Source of the DNA: Kribbella jejuensis
GTDB taxonomy: Bacteria > Actinomycetota > Actinomycetes > Propionibacteriales > Kribbellaceae
Assembly: GCF_006715085.1 (NCBI RefSeq)
Contig: NZ_VFMM01000002.1
Coordinates: forward strand, 744,001-808,000
DNA: 64,000 nt
Reading direction: 5' to 3'
In this document: positions 53,715 to 61,890 of the stretch, in pieces
Position numbering within the stretch: the first letter of the stretch is position 1
Layout of the letters: the number at the start of each line of letters is the position of its first letter
Made by a program: the position numbers and the translations under genes
The notes under the pieces: model-generated
Seen by the model: only the letters and a program-made list of their open reading frames with translations
What the model was told of the DNA's origin: nothing
Databases searched by the model: none

Positions 53715-54478
53715 GTGACGAAGTACTGTTCGAGCGGCGGGAACACGTCGCGATCATCACCCTCAACCGGCCGGCCAAGCTCAATGCGGTGACGGCCGAG
53801 ATGTCCGACACGCTCGTGGAGCTGGCTCGCGAGTGCAACGAGTCCGACGACGTACGAGCCGTCGTCCTCACCGGCACCGGGCGGGCGTTCAGCGCCGGGT
53901 CGGACATTCGGGAGCTCGACAAGTACCCGACTCCGTGGGCGTTTCGCAACCGGGCCGATTACTGCGATTCGCTGAAGGTGCTGCGGAAACCGGTGGTTGC
54001 CGCGGTCAACGGCTTCGCGCTCGGTGGCGGACTCGAGACCGCACTGATCTGCGACATCCGGATCGCCTCCACGGCAGCGAGTTTCGCGGCCGCGGAGGTG
54101 AAACTCGGCTGGATCGGCGGCGGTGGGATGTCCGCGCTGCTGACCCACAACATCGGTCCGGGCAACGCCGCGCTGATGCTGATGACCGGCGACCCGATCG
54201 ACGCGCAGCGCGCCTTGAGCTGGGGTCTGGTCAGCGAAGTGGTGGAGCCGGAGGCCTTGTTGCCGTCTGCGCTCAAGCTCGCCACCACGATCGCCTCCCG
54301 CGCGCCGATCGGCGTCGAGACCGCGAAGGCGAACGTGGCGGCGGCCCTGAACATGCCGCTCGAGCAGGCAGTGGCCTACGAACGCGACGTCCAGACGATC
54401 TGCTTCGCGACCCAGGACGCAACCGAAGGACGAGCGGCGTTCGCCGAGAAACGCGAGCCCCGGTTCAGCCGCGCCTAG
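53711..54478 (+). CDS. Enoyl-CoA hydratase/isomerase family protein
   Basis: 255 residues from ATG 53711 (ATGA overlap). Crotonase fold with the oxyanion-hole segment TGTGRAFSAGSDIRELD and the second hole GFALGGGLETALICDIRIAS. E at LETAL is a likely catalytic residue; the second Glu found in hydratases appears replaced (WIGGGGMSALL). Together with the CoA-transferase this suggests a CoA-ester hydration or C-C bond step in sugar-acid breakdown. Last gene of the operon. Its end overlaps the convergent GntR gene by four bases. Confidence 0.88.
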   Translation: MSDEVLFERREHVAIITLNRPAKLNAVTAEMSDTLVELARECNESDDVRAVVLTGTGRAFSAGSDIRELDKYPTPWAFRNRADYCDSLKVLRKPVVAAVNGFALGGGLETALICDIRIASTAASFAAAEVKLGWIGGGGMSALLTHNIGPGNAALMLMTGDPIDAQRALSWGLVSEVVEPEALLPSALKLATTIASRAPIGVETAKANVAAALNMPLEQAVAYERDVQTICFATQDATEGRAAFAEKREPRFSRA

Positions 54479-55152
54479 GGCACGAGGTTGCGGCGGATCC
54501 AGTTTTCGACGCCGGCGACGTGGGACAGGGAGAGCGCGGCGGCGATGCTGGGCTGGCGGTCGCGGATCGCGAGGGCGATCGCGCGGTGTTCGCGCTGCGT
54601 CTGGTCGAAGGCGTTCTCCTGGGTGACGGCGCGCCAGCTCCGAGCCTGGTGGGTGCGGCCGGCGACGCTGTCGACGAAGGAGCAGAGCACCTTGTTGTTC
54701 GCCGCCGCCGCGATCCGGTGGTGGAACTCGAGGTCGTTGGCCACCAGTTCGGCGATCGAGCTGTCCGGGCCGACGGTTTCGAGCAGTTCCAGAAGCTCTG
54801 CCGCGTCCTCCGAGCTCATCAGCAGGGCGGCCTTCTCGGCGGCCATCGGTTCGAGTGCACGGCGTACCTCGAACAGGTCGAGGATGCTGGAGTCCTGGTG
54901 GAAGTCGATGATGAAGCTCATCGTCTCCAGCAGCAGATCGGGCGTCAGGCTGGTCACGTACGTACCGTCACCGCGCCGTACGTCGAGGATGCGCAGCATG
55001 GACAAGACGCTGACCGCCTCCCGCAGCGGGCTGCGGGAGATGCCGAGCTGCTCCGCGAGGTCCGCCTCGCGGGGCAGTTTGTCGCCCGGCTTGAGGCGGC
55101 CGTCGAGGATCATCGACTTGATCTTCTCGATCGCCACATCGGTCAGCGCCAT
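54475..55152 (-). CDS. GntR family (FCD domain) regulator
   Basis: 225 residues from ATG 55152; the longer frame to 55395 runs into the SDR gene. HTH at about 5-70 (IEKIKSMILDGRLKPGDKLP, then READLAEQLGISRSPLREAV). FCD domain at about 85-215 (LFEVRRALEPMAAEKAALLM, FHHRIAAAANNKVLC). Last gene of the FAH-SDR-GntR operon, so probably its autoregulator. It differs clearly from the GntR at 44394 (different recognition helix). Confidence 0.92.
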   Translation of the reverse strand: MALTDVAIEKIKSMILDGRLKPGDKLPREADLAEQLGISRSPLREAVSVLSMLRILDVRRGDGTYVTSLTPDLLLETMSFIIDFHQDSSILDLFEVRRALEPMAAEKAALLMSSEDAAELLELLETVGPDSSIAELVANDLEFHHRIAAAANNKVLCSFVDSVAGRTHQARSWRAVTQENAFDQTQREHRAIALAIRDRQPSIAAALSLSHVAGVENWIRRNLVP

Positions 55153-55184
55153 CCAGCACCTCGCAGTCGTTGTGGACGAAGCCG

Positions 55185-55937
55185 TCAGTCTTTGGGACGA
55201 AGCCGTAGCGTAGCCATCCCGCCGTCGACGGCGAGCGCCGTACCCGCGGTGGAGCCCGACGACGGCCCGGCCAGGTAGACGATGGCGAGCGCGACCTCTT
55301 CCGCGGAGACCAGCCGGCCGTGCGGCTGGCGCGCGTCGAGCGCGGCCCGCTCCGCCTCCGGGTCCGGAGCGGCGTCGAGCAGGCGCTGTACCCACGGCGT
55401 CGCGGCCGTACCGGGGTTGACGCAGTTGACCCGGATGCCCTCGCGGAGGTGGTCCGCGGCCATCGCGAGCGTCAGCGACTGCACCGCGCCCTTGGTGGTC
55501 GAGTACAACGCCCGCTGCGGGATGCCGGTGGTCGCGGCGACCGACGCGACGTTCACGATCGCGGCGGCCGGCGACTCACGCAGGTACGGAAGCGTGGCGC
55601 GGCTGACGCGGACCGCGCCCATCACGTTGACGTCGAACACCTTGTGCCACTGGTCGTCCGGGTTGTCCTCGACCGTTCCCTGTGCGCCGATGCCGGCGTT
55701 GTTGACTACCACGTCGATCCGTCCGAAGGCCTCCACAACCTGGCCAACCGCCGTACGGACGCTCTCGTCGTCGGTCACGTCGGCCTTGATCCCGAGCGTG
55801 CCCTCCGGGGCGCCGGACGGGTCGAGGTCGAACGCCGCCACCCGCGCACCGCGGGTCGTCAGTTCGCGGGCGGTGGCCGCTCCGATGCCGGAGCCGCCGC
55901 CGGTGACGATCGCGACCAGACCACTGAATTCGCTCAT
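55185..55937 (-). CDS. SDR oxidoreductase, possible 2-keto-3-deoxy-L-fuconate dehydrogenase
   Basis: 250-residue classical SDR: TGGGSGIG (12-19), AAFDLD marking NAD preference, NNAGIG, IVNVASVAAT, catalytic YSTTK, and GTALAVDGGMATLR at the end. It overlaps the FAH gene upstream by four bases. In the L-fucose pathway of Xanthomonas an SDR of this kind oxidises 2-keto-3-deoxy-L-fuconate at C4, giving the FAH substrate. That specific reaction is inferred from gene order. Confidence 0.85.
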   Translation of the reverse strand: MSEFSGLVAIVTGGGSGIGAATARELTTRGARVAAFDLDPSGAPEGTLGIKADVTDDESVRTAVGQVVEAFGRIDVVVNNAGIGAQGTVEDNPDDQWHKVFDVNVMGAVRVSRATLPYLRESPAAAIVNVASVAATTGIPQRALYSTTKGAVQSLTLAMAADHLREGIRVNCVNPGTAATPWVQRLLDAAPDPEAERAALDARQPHGRLVSAEEVALAIVYLAGPSSGSTAGTALAVDGGMATLRLRPKD

Positions 55938-56794
55938 CGGCCCGCCTCGTAAGCCTGGTACTCCTGGCGCTGGCGGCCGAGGCCGTCGATCTCGACCTCG
56001 ACGACATCACCGGGCCGCAGGTACGGGAAGCGGCCGGACAGCGCGACGCCTTCCGGCGTACCGGTCATGATCAGGTCGCCCGGGTCGAGCACCATGTACT
56101 GGCTCAGGTGGTGGATCACCGTCGCCACGTCGAAGATCTGGTCGGCGGTGTTCGAGTTCTGCCGCGGCTCGCCGTTCACGAAGCTGCGCAGACCGAGCTT
56201 CTGGTGCTCCACCTCGTCCGGCGTCACCAGCCACGGCCCGACCGGGCTGAAGCCGGCAGCGATCTTGCCCTTGCTCCACTGGCCACCGGACTGCTCGATC
56301 TGGAACGCGCGCTCGGACAGGTCATTGGCCACCACGAACCCGGCCACGTGATCGAGGCTTTCCGCCGGCGAGTCGAGGTACGACGCGCGCTTGCCGATCA
56401 CCACGCCGAGCTCGACTTCCCAGTCGGTCTTCACGCTGCCGCGCGGGATCGTGACCGGGTCGTTCGGACCGGCCAGCGTGTTCGGGGCCTTGAAGAAGAC
56501 CACGGGCGTCGACGGTGGCTCGGCGCCGGACTCGGCCGCGTGCGCGGCGTAGTTCATGCCGATGCAGACGATCGCGCCCGGCCGGGCGAGCGGTGGACCG
56601 ATCCGCAGGCCGTCGGCGTCCTCGACGAGCGGCAGCTCACCCGCGGCGAGCGCGGCCGCCACGCGGGCCGGGCCGTCGGACTCCCAGAACCGGGCGTCGA
56701 GGTCGGCGGTGATGCCGGTGAGACTGCGGGCTCCTTCATCGGTCAGGACGACCGGCACCTCCGCGCCGGCGGGACCCAGGCGGGCGAACTTCAT
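55934..56794 (-). CDS. Fumarylacetoacetate hydrolase-family protein, possible 2,4-diketo-3-deoxy-L-fuconate hydrolase
   Basis: 286 residues from ATG 56794; an upstream ATG at 56872 would add 26 residues lying over the promoter. FAH motifs: CIGMNYAAHAAESG, FFKAPNTLAGPNDPVTIPRG, the metal-binding EVELGVVIGK, GFVVANDLSERAFQ, and IMTGTPEGVALS. Members cleave C-C bonds of beta-diketo acids. It is the first gene of the FAH-SDR-GntR operon, and an aldo/keto reductase is divergent. With the MR/MLE gene, this gives the last steps of the non-phosphorylative L-fucose route. Confidence 0.88.
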   Translation of the reverse strand: MKFARLGPAGAEVPVVLTDEGARSLTGITADLDARFWESDGPARVAAALAAGELPLVEDADGLRIGPPLARPGAIVCIGMNYAAHAAESGAEPPSTPVVFFKAPNTLAGPNDPVTIPRGSVKTDWEVELGVVIGKRASYLDSPAESLDHVAGFVVANDLSERAFQIEQSGGQWSKGKIAAGFSPVGPWLVTPDEVEHQKLGLRSFVNGEPRQNSNTADQIFDVATVIHHLSQYMVLDPGDLIMTGTPEGVALSGRFPYLRPGDVVEVEIDGLGRQRQEYQAYEAGR

Positions 56795-56868
56795 CAATGC
56801 TCCTAGATCTGATCTTTGGTCGAGGATCTCGCGGAATTCTTCCGAGTCTGACCAGCTTGACAGGCCAA

Positions 56869-56879
56869 ACATATGATGT
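56869..56879. promoter_or_regulatory. Inverted repeat between divergent FAH and AKR genes
   Basis: ACAT-ATG-ATGT, 11 bases with 4-bp arms, 14 bases before the AKR start. TTGACA at 56857-56862 is a possible -35 for the plus-strand gene. Short palindromes like this are typical for FCD-GntR regulators, and the GntR of this operon is the obvious candidate. Position-based. Confidence 0.35.
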
Positions 56880-56892
56880 CTAGCGTCCTGCT

Positions 56893-57849
56893 GTGATCGA
56901 CATTCCGCGATTCGGTCTGGGCTGCGCGCCGCTCGGCAACCTGTTCCGGCAGTTCTCCGACACCGAGGCCGACGCGATTCTCGAGGCCGCGTGGGCGGGC
57001 GGCGTCAGGTACTTCGACACCGCGCCGCACTACGGCCTTGGGCTCTCGGAGCGGCGGCTGGGCCGTTTCCTCGCGACCAAGCCTCGCGACGAGTACGTCG
57101 TCTCGACGAAGGTCGGCCGCTTGATCCGGGAGAACCCGTCGTGGGACGGAGCCGCGATGGACGACGACGGCTTCGTGGTGCCTGCGCGGGTCCGGCGACA
57201 GCTCGACTACTCGGCAACCGGTGTCCGCGCGTCGGTCGAGGAATCGCTGCAGCGAACCGGCCTGGATCGGATCGACATCCTGTACGTCCATGACCCGGAG
57301 CGGTCGGGAGTGCCCGGCGCGACCGAGTCCGCGATGGCAGCACTCGCGGAGCTCCGCGACGAAGGGGCCGTCTCGGCGATCGGTACCGGTTCGCTGGGCG
57401 TCGACGCGCTGCTGGCCAGCGCTCGGACCGGGCTGGCCGACGTACTGATGGTTGCCAACCGCTACACGTTGCTCGACCAGAGCGTCGTACCGGAACTGCT
57501 GCAGGCCTGCGACGAGTACGGCGTACGCATCGTCGCCGCGGCCGTCTTCAACAGCGGCCTGCTCGCGTCGTCACCACGCCGCGATGCGAAGTACGACTAC
57601 GAGACCGTGCCCGAGGACGTCTTCACCCGAGCAGTCGAGATCGACAAGATCTGCGCTGCGCACGGGGTCGCGCTTCCGGCCGCCGCCCTCCAGTACCCGC
57701 TGCGCGACCCCCGCGTGATCTCGGTCGTCGCGGGTGCCGCCGATCCCGGCCAGATTCGCGAGAACCTGGCCCACCTCGGGTCGGCTGTCCCACCAGCGCT
57801 TTGGGTCGAACTCACCGAGCGCGGCTTGGTCCCGCCGCTGGTTCGCTAG
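56893..57849 (+). CDS. Aldo/keto reductase (L-fucose/D-threo-aldose dehydrogenase-like)
   Basis: 318 residues from GTG 56893. The AKR tetrad is visible: D42 and Y47 in FDTAPHYGLGLSE, K73 in STKVGR and H133 in YVHDPE. The N-terminal RFGLGCAPLGNLFR and the length resemble the L-fucose dehydrogenase/D-threo-aldose 1-dehydrogenase branch. It would oxidise the free sugar to the lactone at the start of the pathway. It is divergent from the FAH operon. Confidence 0.87.
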   Translation: MIDIPRFGLGCAPLGNLFRQFSDTEADAILEAAWAGGVRYFDTAPHYGLGLSERRLGRFLATKPRDEYVVSTKVGRLIRENPSWDGAAMDDDGFVVPARVRRQLDYSATGVRASVEESLQRTGLDRIDILYVHDPERSGVPGATESAMAALAELRDEGAVSAIGTGSLGVDALLASARTGLADVLMVANRYTLLDQSVVPELLQACDEYGVRIVAAAVFNSGLLASSPRRDAKYDYETVPEDVFTRAVEIDKICAAHGVALPAAALQYPLRDPRVISVVAGAADPGQIRENLAHLGSAVPPALWVELTERGLVPPLVR

Positions 57850-58943
57850 GCGTGCCGGATTGCGGCGTGGGTGATGAACGCGTCGAAGTAGGTGTCGTCG
57901 AAGACTCGGGCGACGACGGCCGCGCGGGTGCGTACGCCGAGTTTGGTGCGGATCGACCGGACGTGGTCGTGGACGGTGTGCGGGGAGACGAAGAGTTCGG
58001 CGGCGATCTCGGCGTCGGACAGGCCGCGGCACAGCAAGCGGGTCACCTCGATCTCGCGGGCACTGAGGCCGGCGCCGACGACCCGCGGGCCGAGCAGTTC
58101 GGCCGGAGTGGCCGACGTCAGGACGACCGCCGTACGGCCTTCGGGAAGCTCCATCCCGTGGGCGCTGAGCCAGCGGCCGTCGGCTGTGCGCAGCACCGTC
58201 GAGAAGCGCGGATCGGCAGTGGCCAGCGCTACCAGATGGTCGATGTGGCGGTACTGGTCGAATCGCCTGGTTTCCAGCTCGGTGCGCAACGCCGCGTCGT
58301 CGAGAGTGAACTCGACAAGCTTGCCGTCGGCAATGACCAGCATGCCGCGGGCGCCGTGGCCGGCGGTGCCGGTCCGAAGATCGGCCAGCACAGCACGACG
58401 CAGTACTGCGCCCGCTGTGTCGGCGACCGCGTCGAGCAGCGTCTCGTCGTCGGCGGTGAACGCGCCGCTGCGCCGCCAGAGCGACACTCCACCCCAGGCG
58501 ACCGCGCCGTCGGGCAGCACCGCCCGCAGTTCGTCGGTGAAATCGAACGCCTCGACGACCGTGGCCAGCATCTCGGGATTGCTCTCCCGCAGCCGTAACG
58601 CCCGCGCGCCGGACCGGGCGGCGGCCATCCGGCGGAAACTGTCGTCCGCGGCGGCATGCTCGATGCCGAAGAACGGGTGGCAACTCTCGGGCGGCAGGTC
58701 CGTCACCGCGCCGGTCCAGAACAGCCCGGTCTGGGGATGCATCAACACGAGCGCGCCGGCGGCGGCTCCGGGTACGGCGGCCAGCAACTCGTCGAGCACC
58801 CGCTGGGCGGTCCGCGCCGGGTCGGCGCCGGGGAGGATGCCGGAGTCGGTGCCGGAGTCGGTGCGGGTGTCGGTGCCGGAGTCGATCGCCGACATGGCGC
58901 GTGCCAGCCGGTCGGCAAGCCCCGTTGCCCGGATCGCGGTCAC
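57846..58943 (-). CDS. LuxR family regulator with sensor region
   Basis: 365 residues. C-terminal LuxR HTH at about 295-350 (GLSAREIEVTRLLCRGLSDA, then EIAAELFVSPHTVHDHVRSI). The N-terminal 200 residues look like a GAF-like sensor (ELLAAVPGAAAGALVLMHPQ), with no phosphoacceptor Asp pattern. Near residue 20 is a low-complexity SGTD/TDSG repeat. It overlaps the AKR gene end by four bases. Target unknown; the cupin gene on the other strand is the nearest candidate. Confidence 0.9.
   Translation of the reverse strand: MTAIRATGLADRLARAMSAIDSGTDTRTDSGTDSGILPGADPARTAQRVLDELLAAVPGAAAGALVLMHPQTGLFWTGAVTDLPPESCHPFFGIEHAAADDSFRRMAAARSGARALRLRESNPEMLATVVEAFDFTDELRAVLPDGAVAWGGVSLWRRSGAFTADDETLLDAVADTAGAVLRRAVLADLRTGTAGHGARGMLVIADGKLVEFTLDDAALRTELETRRFDQYRHIDHLVALATADPRFSTVLRTADGRWLSAHGMELPEGRTAVVLTSATPAELLGPRVVGAGLSAREIEVTRLLCRGLSDAEIAAELFVSPHTVHDHVRSIRTKLGVRTRAAVVARVFDDTYFDAFITHAAIRHA
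58841..58888 (-). repeat. 12-bp tandem repeat inside the LuxR gene
   Basis: Four units near CGGAGTCGGTGC (58841-58852, 58853-58864, a diverged copy at 58865-58876 and a partial one at 58877-58888). Encodes the SGTD-type repeat in the linker between the start and the sensor. Multiples of three bases mean copy-number change would not shift the frame. Confidence 0.75.
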
Positions 58944-59018
58944 AGCTCCCAGCGTAGGGCCTGAATCCCCCGATCCGGGGATGGCCGGTACGGCGAACCC
59001 GCCGCCACCCTGGACGGT

Positions 59019-59519
59019 ATGACTCAGCTCGGATCACCGGTGCTCGCACCGCAGGAAGCACCCGTCTACAACCATGTCGACATGTTGTGCCGGATCGTGC
59101 TCGACGGGCGTGACACCGACGGCGCGTTCGCCCTCGTGGAGGAACGCGCCGCGCTCGGCGCGATGACCCCGCGCCACGTCCACACCCGCGAGGCCGAGAC
59201 CTTCATCGTCCTCGACGGCGCTCTGGAGGCTTGGAGCGAGGGCCGCAGCACGCTGGTGGAGGCCGGTTCGCTGATCTACCTACCGCCCGGCCGGGCGCAC
59301 GCCTTTCGCGTCGCGTCGGCGTCCGCGCGCTACTACACCCTGATCACCCCGTCGGGCTTCGAGAGCTTCTTCCGCGATTCGGGCGTACTCGTCACCGAGC
59401 CGTTCACGGGCGACCTGCCGATCCCCGGGCCGGTACCACCCGACGGCGTCGCCAAGCTTCAGCAAATCCTGGATCCGCTGGGCTGCACGATCACCGGGCC
59501 GCCACCCTTCACTGGCTGA
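59019..59519 (+). CDS. Cupin-domain protein
   Basis: 166 residues from ATG 59019. One cupin barrel with the metal-binding pattern PRHVHTREAETFIVLDGAL (motif 1, H/H/E) and YLPPGRAHAFRV (motif 2, H). Such small proteins bind a metal and act as dioxygenases, isomerases or sensors. Divergent from the LuxR gene with 75 bases between, so possibly its target. The 3' end overlaps the sigma-factor gene by 11 bases on the opposite strand. Confidence 0.85.
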   Translation: MTQLGSPVLAPQEAPVYNHVDMLCRIVLDGRDTDGAFALVEERAALGAMTPRHVHTREAETFIVLDGALEAWSEGRSTLVEAGSLIYLPPGRAHAFRVASASARYYTLITPSGFESFFRDSGVLVTEPFTGDLPIPGPVPPDGVAKLQQILDPLGCTITGPPPFTG

Positions 59520-60387
59520 TCGTGACTCCGGCCAGTTTGTCCGGGTCGAGGACCAGGTCGATCTCGGTGATTCGGTGGGCGACGACGGTGAGGCCGACCA
59601 CCGCGACCACGGCCGAGCCGGAGCGGGCGATGATGCCCGCGGCGCCGTTGACGAGTGCCGGTTCGCAGAGAGTGGCGAAGCGGGGGCCGACTCCGGCGGT
59701 GTGCTCGGCGACGTCGGCAGCGCCGGTGAGCAGGGCCGGAGCCAGACCTGGGCGGGAGCCGGCGTCGACCCGGAAGACGACATCCGGGTCGAGTACCTGC
59801 AGGAGACCGTCGAAATCGCCCGCCCGGGCTGCGGTCAGGAACGCGTCGACGACCCGGCGCTGCGTCGGTACGTCGACATCCGGCATCGTCGACGTACCGC
59901 GCAGCCGGCGCCGCGCCCGGCTGGCGAGCTGACGGGCGGCCACCGGTGAACGGTCCACGATCGGTGCGATCTCGTCGAACGGGACGCCGAACATGTCGTG
60001 CAGGACGAACGCGAGGCGCTCCGCCGGATCCAGGCTCTCCATCACCACGAGCAGCGCGAGCCCGACGGAATCCGCCACCAGCGTGGCGTGCTCCGGGTCG
60101 AGGCTCCCGTCGACGCTGACGACCGGCTCGGGCAGCCACGTACCGGTCGGCTGCTCCGGCCGCGCCCGCCGCGCGCGCAACATGTCGATGCATACCCGGC
60201 CGACCAGCGTGACCAGCCAGCCGTCGATGCTTTCGATCGCGGCGCCGTCGGAGCGGGTCGTCCGGATCCAGGCCTCCTGGAGCGCGTCGTCGGCGTCGCT
60301 GAGCGAACCGAGCATCCGGTACGCGACCGCTCGTAACCGCGGCCGGCGCGCCTCGAACTGCTCGGCGAACCACAGTTCGTCGCCCAT
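59509..60387 (-). CDS. ECF sigma factor, ECF41/SigJ-type
   Basis: 292 residues. Sigma region 2 is visible as RAVAYRMLGSLSDADDALQE (conserved in ECF41) and sigma 4 as MESLDPAERLAFVLHDMFG with VPFDEIAPIVDRSPVAARQL. The extra C-terminal SnoaL-like domain (about 180-290, DFDGLLQVLDPDVVFRVDAG) is the mark of this group, in which it modulates sigma activity, so no separate anti-sigma gene is needed. Usually linked to an oxidoreductase or DoxX-type gene. The DoxX gene here starts 1-2 bases upstream of the sigma gene. Confidence 0.92.
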   Translation of the reverse strand: MGDELWFAEQFEARRPRLRAVAYRMLGSLSDADDALQEAWIRTTRSDGAAIESIDGWLVTLVGRVCIDMLRARRARPEQPTGTWLPEPVVSVDGSLDPEHATLVADSVGLALLVVMESLDPAERLAFVLHDMFGVPFDEIAPIVDRSPVAARQLASRARRRLRGTSTMPDVDVPTQRRVVDAFLTAARAGDFDGLLQVLDPDVVFRVDAGSRPGLAPALLTGAADVAEHTAGVGPRFATLCEPALVNGAAGIIARSGSAVVAVVGLTVVAHRITEIDLVLDPDKLAGVTISQ

Positions 60388-60388
60388 C

Positions 60389-60877
60389 TCAGCCCCTTTC
60401 GGCCACCAGGTCGGGTCGGGCGGTGGTGTTCGCGAGTACGACGAGATTGACGATCAGCGCGGGTACCAGAACCATCAGCAACCCTACGAGCGCATCGCGG
60501 GAAATCGACGGACCGCCGCTGAAGCGACTCCAACGGGCGGCCGCGATCGTGCCTCCCAGCGCAGCCCACAGCGCCGTCTCGAGCGCCGGAAGCCACTCCC
60601 GATTGCGAATGTGGAAACCGGTCGCCATCAACGAGATGACCGCGATCCCCAGCCCGGCGAGCGGTGTTGCCCATTCCGCCGTACCGACGAGCAGCGGTAC
60701 GACCAGCCCGACGGCCGCCGCGACCTCACTGACCCCGATCCCGATCGTCATCACCCGCGGCACCTGATCGAACCCGACCCACCGCTCGATCCCCCGCCCG
60801 GCAATCTTCGGCACCCCCGCCCCCAAGAAGAACAACGCAAGAAACCACTCAGCCACCCAGACCGTCACGTCGAACAT
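60389..60877 (-). CDS. DoxX family membrane protein
   Basis: 162 residues from ATG 60877, preceded by GAGGAG; a GTG at 60883 is an alternative. Four hydrophobic helices in the DoxX pattern (WVAEWFLALFFLGAGVPKIA; VMTIGIGVSEVAAAVGLVVP). DoxX proteins take part in redox or thiosulfate-related membrane electron flow. Translated together with the ECF41 sigma factor, which may control it. Confidence 0.87.
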   Translation of the reverse strand: MFDVTVWVAEWFLALFFLGAGVPKIAGRGIERWVGFDQVPRVMTIGIGVSEVAAAVGLVVPLLVGTAEWATPLAGLGIAVISLMATGFHIRNREWLPALETALWAALGGTIAAARWSRFSGGPSISRDALVGLLMVLVPALIVNLVVLANTTARPDLVAERG

Positions 60878-60953
60878 GCCCACTCCTCACTCTGCACCCC
60901 TACACCCCCAGGTCGTATCCCGAACCCCCGATGTGACCGCAGCAGAAAATGGA

Positions 60954-61181
60954 TTGCCGTTGCAGCGGGTCGTCGCGTTGGGTGGGCGGGCCCCGGTGGC
61001 GCGGTTCCAGGCCGAGTTCGGACAGCGAGGCTTCGGCTGGTGGGCGGTCGAGGTACGCGCAACCGGTGAGTTCGTCGGCTTCGCCGGCCTGGATCCGGTA
61101 GACGAGGAGATGCCGTTCACCGGGGTGGAGATCGGCTGGCGGCACGGCCCCACCGCGCCCGAAGGCCCGCATCGCCCGTAG
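60954..61181 (+). pseudogene. Truncated GNAT acetyltransferase
   Basis: The reading frame resembles the middle of a RimJ/RimL-like GNAT enzyme: ARFQAEFGQRGFGWWAVEV, FVGFAGLDPVDEEM and VEIGWR. It then ends in RHGPTAPEGPHRP with a stop, where the acetyl-CoA loop should be. The N-terminal strand-helix region is also missing. It probably is a remnant. The 5' limit is approximate; the frame is open from 60876 but the first residues look random and overlap the DoxX start. Confidence 0.6.
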
Positions 61182-61760
61182 CTAGCGGAGATCCTCCAGG
61201 TCGAGGCTGATCGGGAACGGGTCGGTGCCGGTGAAGGTGCCGCCGACGACTTCGGCGTCGAGGTAGCCGAACTTGTCGGTGAGGTGACATGCCAGCAGGG
61301 AGACCGGCTCGTCGATGTCGACGATCCAGTAGTGCGGGATGCCTGCGTCGGCGTACTCGGCCCGTTTCACCACGTTGTCCGTACGACGTGAACCCGGAGA
61401 AACGATCTCGACGACGAGGGCGACCTCCGATGCGCGAATCAGCCCGCCTTCGCTCCGGACTCGCGGCCTGGCGGTGCGACGCACCACGATGACGTCGGGT
61501 CGCCGGGAGAACCCGGGCTGGTCGGGCGGCGCGAGCTCCAGGTCGATGTCCACATCGGTGATGACCTCGAGATCCTGCGGCAGTTGCGGCATCAACTGCA
61601 GGGCGATCCGCAGCCGAGCCGTGTTGTGATCCGGGCTGAGACTCGGGGACATCACAAGGTTGCCCTCCATGAGCTCCGACCTGCCGGTCTCGTCCTCGCC
61701 GAGTGTTGCGTACTCGCGCACGGTCAGCAGATGGGCGGGCGGCGGTGGGATCGCTGTCAT
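61182..61760 (-). CDS. Uma2/DUF820-type PD-(D/E)XK protein
   Basis: 192 residues from ATG 61760, with GGAGGAGACG before it (minus strand); longer frames run to 62024 but have poor starts. Pattern of the Uma2 family: EDETGRSELMEGNLVMSP, SRRPDVIVVR, LVVEIVSPGSRRTDNVVKRA, and AGIPHYWIVDIDEP. It has the D...ExK-like core of restriction-endonuclease-fold proteins (PDVIVV and VEIVSPGS). Function of the family is not established. Expression pattern unknown; it is divergent from the MBL-Rieske gene. Confidence 0.85.
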   Translation of the reverse strand: MTAIPPPPAHLLTVREYATLGEDETGRSELMEGNLVMSPSLSPDHNTARLRIALQLMPQLPQDLEVITDVDIDLELAPPDQPGFSRRPDVIVVRRTARPRVRSEGGLIRASEVALVVEIVSPGSRRTDNVVKRAEYADAGIPHYWIVDIDEPVSLLACHLTDKFGYLDAEVVGGTFTGTDPFPISLDLEDLR

Positions 61761-61890
61761 CGTCTCCTCCTCATCTCCGGCAACCATCGTTCCATGCGCC
61801 TGCGAGAACTCACGTCGACCGCTGAATGGCGTAGGGGTTTTCGTGCGGGTGGGGGATGCCGGGGGGTGTGGGGGTCGGGAGGCTGGGGGT

